From: Limnanthes douglasii subsp. nivea
Lineage: Eukaryota; Streptophyta; Magnoliopsida; Brassicales; Limnanthaceae
Length of the DNA: 64,000 bases
Assembly (NCBI GenBank): GCA_036936605.1
Contig: JAUPFV010000004.1
Location: 136,843,473-136,907,472 of the forward strand
Direction of reading: 5' to 3'
This document shows, piece after piece, positions 58,430 through 64,000 of this stretch (the stretch's first letter is position 1; every line of letters begins with the position of its first letter). The notes under the pieces are model-generated. The model was not told the origin of the DNA. It did no database searches and saw only the letters and a program-made list of their open reading frames with translations. The position numbers and the translations under genes were made by a program.

Positions 58430-59090
58430 TATTACAAATTCTATGGTTATAATTTTAATATTACATTTTGAATTTTATTATTGTGATTTGGTTTTGAATA
58501 TTACAAGTGTTATATATTATTTTTTAAACCAAAATCATATTTTATCATACAAAAATATTACAAGTTATATTGTTATAATTTTAATATTACATTTTGAATT
58601 TTATTATTGTGATTTGGTTTTAAATATTACAAGTGTTATTTACTATTTTAAAGTTATATTGTTATAATTTTAATATGACATTTTGAATTTTATTATTGTG
58701 ATTAGGTTTTAAATATTACAAGTGTTATTTATTATTTTTAAGTTATATTGTTATAATTTTAATATTACATTTTGAATTTTATTATTGTGATTTGGTTTTA
58801 AATATTACAAGTGTTATTTATTATTTTTAAGTTATATTGTTATAATTTTAATATTACATTTTGAATTTTATTATTGTGATTTGGTTTTAAATATTACAAG
58901 TGTTATTTATTATTTTTAAGTTATATTGTTATAATTTTAATATTACATTTTGAATATTATTATTGTGATTTGGTTTTAAATATTACAAATGTTATTTATT
59001 ATTTTTTAAACCAAAATCATATTTTATCATGGTAAAAGATTACAAGTTATATTGTTATAATTTTAATATTAAATTTTGAATTTTATTATT
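58430..59090. repeat. ~89-bp tandem repeat inside the second hAT
   Basis: Units such as AAGTTATATTGTTATAATTT plus TAATATTACATTTTGAATTT and TATTATTGTGATTTGGTTTT recur about six times (starts near 58561, 58651, 58739, 58828, 58917). The outer hAT has only two or three diverged units (about 37260-37620). Confidence 0.9.
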
Positions 59091-59684
59091 GTAATTTTAA
59101 GAATGATTATAAAATTATTATTACATTTTGGTCAGTATTAATTTGTTTTGGTTATCACAAACATCATTCATTACAAGTGAAAATTAGCGGATTGGTGAGT
59201 ATTAGTAAGTCTACGATTTATAGGCATTTTAAAACTTAAAACAACGTTTTTTTTAAATATGCAATAAAATACTAATCGAAACTAATTAATATCGTAAATA
59301 ATAAAAACTAAATTTAGACTAATATCAACTAATACAACTAATAACAAGCAATAACAACTAACAACAACAACTAATAAAATTAGAATTAAAAGAACTAATT
59401 TAAATTACTATAACAATTAAATAACTTGATAAATTATACGAAGCTCTTAATTGAGCTATTATAATGTTATCCCAACTTTATTTAAGTGTTTTTATCAAAT
59501 AGAAACAATTTGCGAAAAAAATCAAACAATTCCGAAAGTAGGACTACAATATGTAAAATAAGAAATTTGAGTTTTCTAGAATATTTTAAACAAGTAGAGA
59601 GATTTAGAGAGACATAGAGAGGAGTATATGAATTTATGAGTTTGGACAGATTAATACTGACCCAAAAAAAATGAAAAAAAAATT

Positions 59685-59780
59685 TCCGGACCATCCGGAC
59701 AGATCTTCGGATGGTCCGAACGTAATGACGCCCAGACCGGAAATTCGGGCCATCCGGAGATCTGTCCGGATGGCCCGGAC
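59685..59780. repeat. GC-rich compound palindrome
   Basis: Two short hairpins (GGACCATCC...GGATGGTCC at 59688-59717; GGGCCATCCGG...CCGGATGGCCC at 59747-59776) are themselves arranged as one larger inverted repeat sharing CCATCCGGACAGATC. Strikingly GC-rich in very AT-rich surroundings. Confidence 0.9.
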
Positions 59781-60524
59781 TTTTGATTTTTCTTTTTTTA
59801 GAATTTTTTTTAACAACTATGTTTCAAGAAGTGTTTGTTTTGTTTCTTTTTTTATTAAATGTTATTTAAATCACTTTCACTTTCAATTTTTATTTTGTTA
59901 TTTACAAGTAATTTAAGTTTATGCATATAATTATACAAATCTTAAAATTTTTAAATTTAAACTTCTAATATTGAATAGTTCGAAAATACAATAAACTATA
60001 TAATTCATCTAACCATAAACACTTCAACCTTCAAAGAATCTAAATAATCACCTAATAATTTAAAATGAGAATACAATTAGATGTCTAATAGGTATATATT
60101 ATTTAATATGTACCTAATATTAAATATAACATCTTAAATACAAACAATACACAAATCATTTTACAATTATATTGTTTTTATGATATCTTGTTTAAGACAA
60201 TCAATTTTTTATTTTTATATTTTTACAAATATTGAAAGTTGTAATCAAAATACAATTAGATGTATATATTTTATTTAATATCTACCTAATATTTAATAAA
60301 ATATCTTAAATATATAAATATATAATCAAACGTATCAAAATCAAATTAAAATTATTTTTTTAGAATGTAATTGATTGATTATAAAATTTCGATTAACATG
60401 ATAACATATTTAAATTAAAATACATGAAATAACATAATTAACTCCGGTAAATGGTACATATCTCAATTATTGAAATTAGATTCAATTAACACTTACAAAT
60501 TAATTTTAAATAACATTATAAAAT

Positions 60525-60700
60525 ATTCTGATAAACGATTCTTAAATGGTTTGGCTAGTGGTTTGAACTGATAAACCGTTCTTAAATGGTTTGTCTGATG
60601 GTTTGAACTGATAAACGGTTCTTAAATGGTTTGGTTGGTGATTTGAACTGATAAACGGTTCTTAAATGGTTTGTCTGATGGTTTGAACTGGCGGTTTAAC
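60525..60700. repeat. ~41-bp subterminal tandem repeat of the second hAT
   Basis: Four copies of TGATAAACGGTTCTTAAATGG followed by TTTG and GATGGTTTGAAC close to the right end. Confidence 0.9.
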
Positions 60701-61079
60701 TGCGAAACTGACCCATTAGGACTGCAAACCGACAAGACCGCATAAAGAACAAACTGGCAGGACCACAACCGGCTAGGACCGCAATCCGTGGTTCTCATTT
60801 AAACGGTTCCCATAGTTTGCGGTTCAGACCGTTTGCCACCCCTACCTGCAACTCCACATAAACTATTAAATGGGTCTCGACAGGTCCTAGGTTGACCTGT
60901 TTGGGACTCCTACATTTAATATTTGCTAGGATGTATCGATAGATTTATGAATTTCTATAGAAGAAATAACAATGACCCTGCTATCATCATTTCTAAACCA
61001 AAGCAGGCATATTTGTATTTGTATCTAATTTTATGAGTCCTTGCATGTTTTGTTAGGTGTCAGCTTAAGAGATTTCTCA

Positions 61080-62138
61080 TTTTTCTCTAGATTCTTTTTC
61101 TGGTTCTGTTTGTTTTATTTGTATTTGTCCTCTTATTTCTACATTTTCTCTGCATCGATCTTCTTCAACATTGACGACGAGGTTTTTATTTGGTAAGTTC
61201 ACTTGACTATCAAGTAGCTTCTTCTTACTCGTTTCTTAATCTTCTGAGTATTGTTGTACATGAGTATTGAATCAGTAGAACAGTTAAAAGCAGCTAAGCA
61301 TAAATCAGATTTATTCATGATTTAACATCTAAAATTCACGACACGAATAACATTCTATTTCATCTTGTTGTATTAGTGTCTCCGCTCAGCTCCGGTGACC
61401 AAAACGGTTACGGATCGGAGAACGGTGTGTTTGTTTCCGCCGCCCGGTGAGTTTTTATTCTTTGGATTAATTTTTTTTTTAGTCTTTGGTTTTGTTAGTT
61501 TGTACTGTATGTAGATTTGTGTTTCCGAATCAGTCATGTTGATTGGATTTTAAACAGTGAATTTGATTAAAACTGTTTGAATCTGTAAAAGATTCTATCA
61601 CTTTGATTTGCCATGGATAGATGATGATGGAGGGTGATACATGCATGTAGATGATGATGATGGTGATGTATATTTACATATATTGAGTGGACCACATAAT
61701 TTTATAACTGTCTTGTTTTGTGTATTGATCGGAATCTGAACCGTGAACGGAAAACTAGAATGTTTTGACCTTCCCGTATTTTTTGTTTTATTAGTGTTTT
61801 ATATTTTAATAATATTTTTTTCGCTATTTTACTAGTGCATTTGTTTTTTTTTTTTTGAAATATTGGGATTCGTTTAATAAGAAACAAACATTACGACTGT
61901 TGCACAGGTTTCCAGACCATAGTTATTGAGGTAATTAATATTCCTGCTAGTACACAATTCGATGCATCACGAGAGTGAGCTTCACTTATGGCATATTACA
62001 GTACTAACCATACTAATTCATACTTTTTTCTTTACGAATTGCTAGCCGTAGTGTAGTGATTTATGATTTTATTTGGTTTATTTTTAACTATGCACTTGTT
62101 TGTTTTAATATTAATTTTTTTATCAGTAGTGTTGATTA
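61080..62138 (+). promoter_or_regulatory. probable 5' leader of the ENT gene with introns
   Basis: Pyrimidine-rich sequence (61080-61190) suits a plant transcription start. A donor TTTG|GTAAGT at 61193 and acceptor ATTAG near 61376 would frame one leader intron. The segment 61377-61446 is GC-richer and ends with the donor CCCG|GTGAGT (61447). The acceptor TATCAG at 62126 lies 12 bp before the ATG. The leader exons are inferred from splice signals only. Confidence 0.5.
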
Positions 62139-63992
62139 ATGGCAGAGGATACCTTGAAGCCGGGTCCAGTTAGGGTTGAAGAGGTTCGTGCTTCAACCCA
62201 GATTTTACTTAAACTTGTTTGTGTTAAGATTAATTAAATCTTAATTAATAGTTTATACTAATTTATTTATTTTATTCATATATTAAGCATGGAAGGAAAG
62301 TAGCAACACTAGTTTGTGGCCTTCTTGGACTTGGTTCACTAATATCATGGAATTCCTTAATGACTATTACAGATTACTATTACCAAGTTTTTCCGGTAAG
62401 TTTAATACTGTTCTTGATCGACAAGTTTGTAGATCTTTTTATCGGTATATAGTCTGTTTAGTTCGATGAGTTTAAAATTAATACGAACTGCTGAGCTAAA
62501 TCCCTCTATTTTCTATCTGATTAGTAGGATGGAAATGTTCTTTGTTTATTTTTGTGCAGTGCTTAATCATGTGGATTAGTGATTTTAATTAACTAATTTC
62601 TGTGTTTGTTCAAAGCATTACCATCCATCTAGGGTACTTACCTTAGTTTACCAGCCCTTTGCGTTCACGTCAATAATAATATTAGCATATAACGAATCGA
62701 GGATCAACACAAGAAGGCGAGTTATATTCGGATATTCGCTGTTCACCGCAAGTACATTCTTGCTCATTGTCGTAAGTAAATGATAAAAGTATTCAGAACA
62801 TTACTCTATCTTACGGCTGTATCACTAATTTTGTTTCTCAAATTTGTACTCTATAGTTGGATTTAGCCACATCTGGTAGAGGAGGAATCGGACCGTACAT
62901 AGCATTATGTGCGTTAGTTGGTTCTTTCGGAGTATCAGATGCATTCGTCCAAGGTGGTATGGTTGGAGACTTGTCTTTAATGTGTCCTGAATTTATTCAG
63001 GTTATATTTCTTTTCAAATATCATGTACCTTTTTTAACATAATGTGTGACTAAAATTATGTTACTTTTGTTTTTGTTTAGTCCTACATGACTGGACTGGG
63101 AGTAGCAGGAACATTAACATCTGGTTTGCGGCTAGTAATCGTAGCTGCTTTTGCAAAATCAAATAACGGTCTTCGAAAAGCAACTCGTACGTGTCGATTT
63201 GATATTAAAAATATATTTAGTGATAATATCTTGATAACTAATATTGCGATTTATTTTGTTTTCAGTTTTGTTTTTGGCTTTGTCGACCTTGGTACAGCTT
63301 ACGTGCATAATTCTATATACATTCGTGTTTCCAAAACTACCAATAGTGAAGTACTACCGATCTAAGGCAGCATCAGAGGGATCCAAAACTGTCAAGGGTG
63401 ATCTTGCTGCTGCTGGAATCAAGACAAAAGATGTAATTAAGTTTCCATAAAAATATTTTCTCATATTTGGAAAAATCATTCATATTTTAGTTTTTACAGG
63501 ACGATGATGACTTGAAAGTCGAGCGACTTAGCCTAAAAGAATTGTTCAAACAAAACTATGACTACGCAATCAACCTATTTTTGATCTTTGTGCTTACATT
63601 GTCGATTTTCCCTGGTTTTTTATACGAAAACACCGGAAATCACCGACTTGGCACATGGTATGTTTATTCCAGCCTCAATAATATAATTCCAAACTGGATT
63701 AGATTGTAAACTTAGTTAATTTTGGTATTTCAGGTATCCGGTTGTTCTTGTAGCGGTGTATAACCTGTTGGACACTATATAAAGATACCTTCCTGCAGTA
63801 AAATGCCTGTTTTTGAAATCGAGAAAGTGGATTACTGTGTCCGTACTTGCTCGTTTTCTACTAATCCCGGCGTTTTACTTCACTGCTAAGTATGCGGGTC
63901 AGGGTTACATGATATTTCTCACTTCCTTCTTGGGTTTGACTAACGGTTATCTGAGCGTATGTATACTAAGCGGAGCTCCACATGGTTACAAG
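62139..63992 (+). CDS. equilibrative nucleoside transporter, partial, stop in exon 8
   Basis: Eight exons with GT-AG introns: 62139-62183, 62288-62395, 62616-62771, 62857-63000, 63081-63186, 63266-63432, 63500-63657, 63734-63992; a ninth lies beyond the window. The product matches the plant ENT family (SLC29), membrane carriers of nucleosides with 11 helices: SWNSLMTITDYY, HPSRVLTLVYQPFA, INTRRRVIFGY, LDLATSGRGGIGPYI, FVQGGMVGDLSLMCPEFIQS, LTSGLRL and FVFPKLPIVKYYRSKAASEG. All joints keep frame. In exon 8, TAA at 63780-63782 follows VAVYNLLDTI, where the family usually has a Ser codon before R-Y; the same frame then stays ENT-like to KYAGQGYMIFLTSFLGLTNGYLS. As read, translation stops at residue 310 of about 420, losing the last helices. 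Confidence 0.93.
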
Positions 63993-64000
63993 GTTAGTAC

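Larger units (their letters stand above)
57918..60844. mobile_element. second non-autonomous hAT, 2.9 kb
   Basis: Ends TAGGGGTGACAAATGG (left) and, on the minus strand, TAGGGGTGGCAAACGG (right), flanked by the identical 8-bp TSD CCTGCAAC (57910-57917 and 60845-60852). Both ends carry subterminal repeats of GGACCGC and AACTGGCGGTTTAACTGCG. Large parts of the interior match the outer hAT. It encodes no transposase; related hAT proteins would have moved it. It lacks the nested MULE-like element, marking that site as empty. Confidence 0.95.
35446..60912 (+). mobile_element. outer non-autonomous hAT, split by duplication and insertions
   Basis: Left end TAGGGTGGTAAACGAG at 35446 is preceded by CATTTAAT (35438-35445); the right end, on the minus strand TAGGAGTCCCAAACAG, stops at 60912 and is followed by CATTTAAT (60913-60920): an 8-bp TSD with TAGGG-type ends, as in hAT. 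Its body matches the second hAT at 57918-60844 over most of its length. The 25-kb span is not one unit: it holds the tandem duplication junction, the MULE, the copia element and the second hAT. Without these it would be only a few kb. No transposase is encoded. The ends are weakly paired, so confidence is moderate. Confidence 0.7.

Noticed and set aside
58264..58667. Two open frames with repeated LHFEFYYCDLVLNIT.
   Set aside because: Translation of the 89-bp tandem repeat; lost in neighbouring units through indels.

Overview
The window is nuclear DNA of a flowering plant, almost certainly a eudicot: AT-rich, with GT-AG introns, plant retrotransposon lineages (Ty3/gypsy Tat and Athila, Ty1/copia Tork-like, LINEs with DUF4283 ORF1), hAT and Mutator-like DNA transposons, and gene pieces matching plant families (ENT, NFXL1, UPL1/2). 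I see no prokaryotic feature, organelle gene, tRNA, rRNA or CRISPR array. Only one ordinary host gene is present, at the right edge.

Layout. 1-4.7 kb: 3' end of a Tat-like gypsy element with a long, broken, spliced antisense ORF and an LTR-like region. 4.8-8.4 kb: decayed LINE, minus strand. 8.5-20 kb: scattered Athila-like gag/pol remains, a snRNA-type promoter inside an LTR, and a complete copia element (10084-15676) with target duplication TATTG. 20-32.5 kb: copia gag scrap, a second minus-strand LINE, gypsy gag fragments around a short LTR, a very young 1.2 kb TRIM-like element (29050-30264, TSD CATAG), a minisatellite and a LINE ORF1 fragment.

32.5-53 kb is a direct tandem duplication (copy A 32503-40512, copy B 40518-53054). 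Each copy holds a hAT transposase pseudogene, the left part of a non-autonomous hAT, a smaller nested element, a long hairpin and the left end of a MULE. Copy B also carries a copia element (42435-46768, TSD TTAAC) missing from copy A, where the empty site survives. Gag and most of pol in that element are replaced by pieces of two host genes, a UPL-type E3 ligase and NFXL1, fused at a short shared sequence. The MULE (51125-57530, 10-bp TSD) is whole at its ends; its transposase is broken, but it carries an apparently intact small gene for a GRF zinc finger plus one membrane segment. A second hAT (57918-60844, 8-bp TSD) sits in the right arm of the first, whose own 8-bp TSD lies at 35438 and 60913.

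61-64 kb: an equilibrative nucleoside transporter gene, eight exons visible, with a stop codon in exon 8.

Inferred order of events: outer hAT into old hAT-derived DNA; a small element and the MULE into that hAT; second hAT into its right arm (relative timing unknown); tandem duplication; then the gene-carrying copia into copy B. Divergence remarks are by-eye comparisons, not computed alignments.
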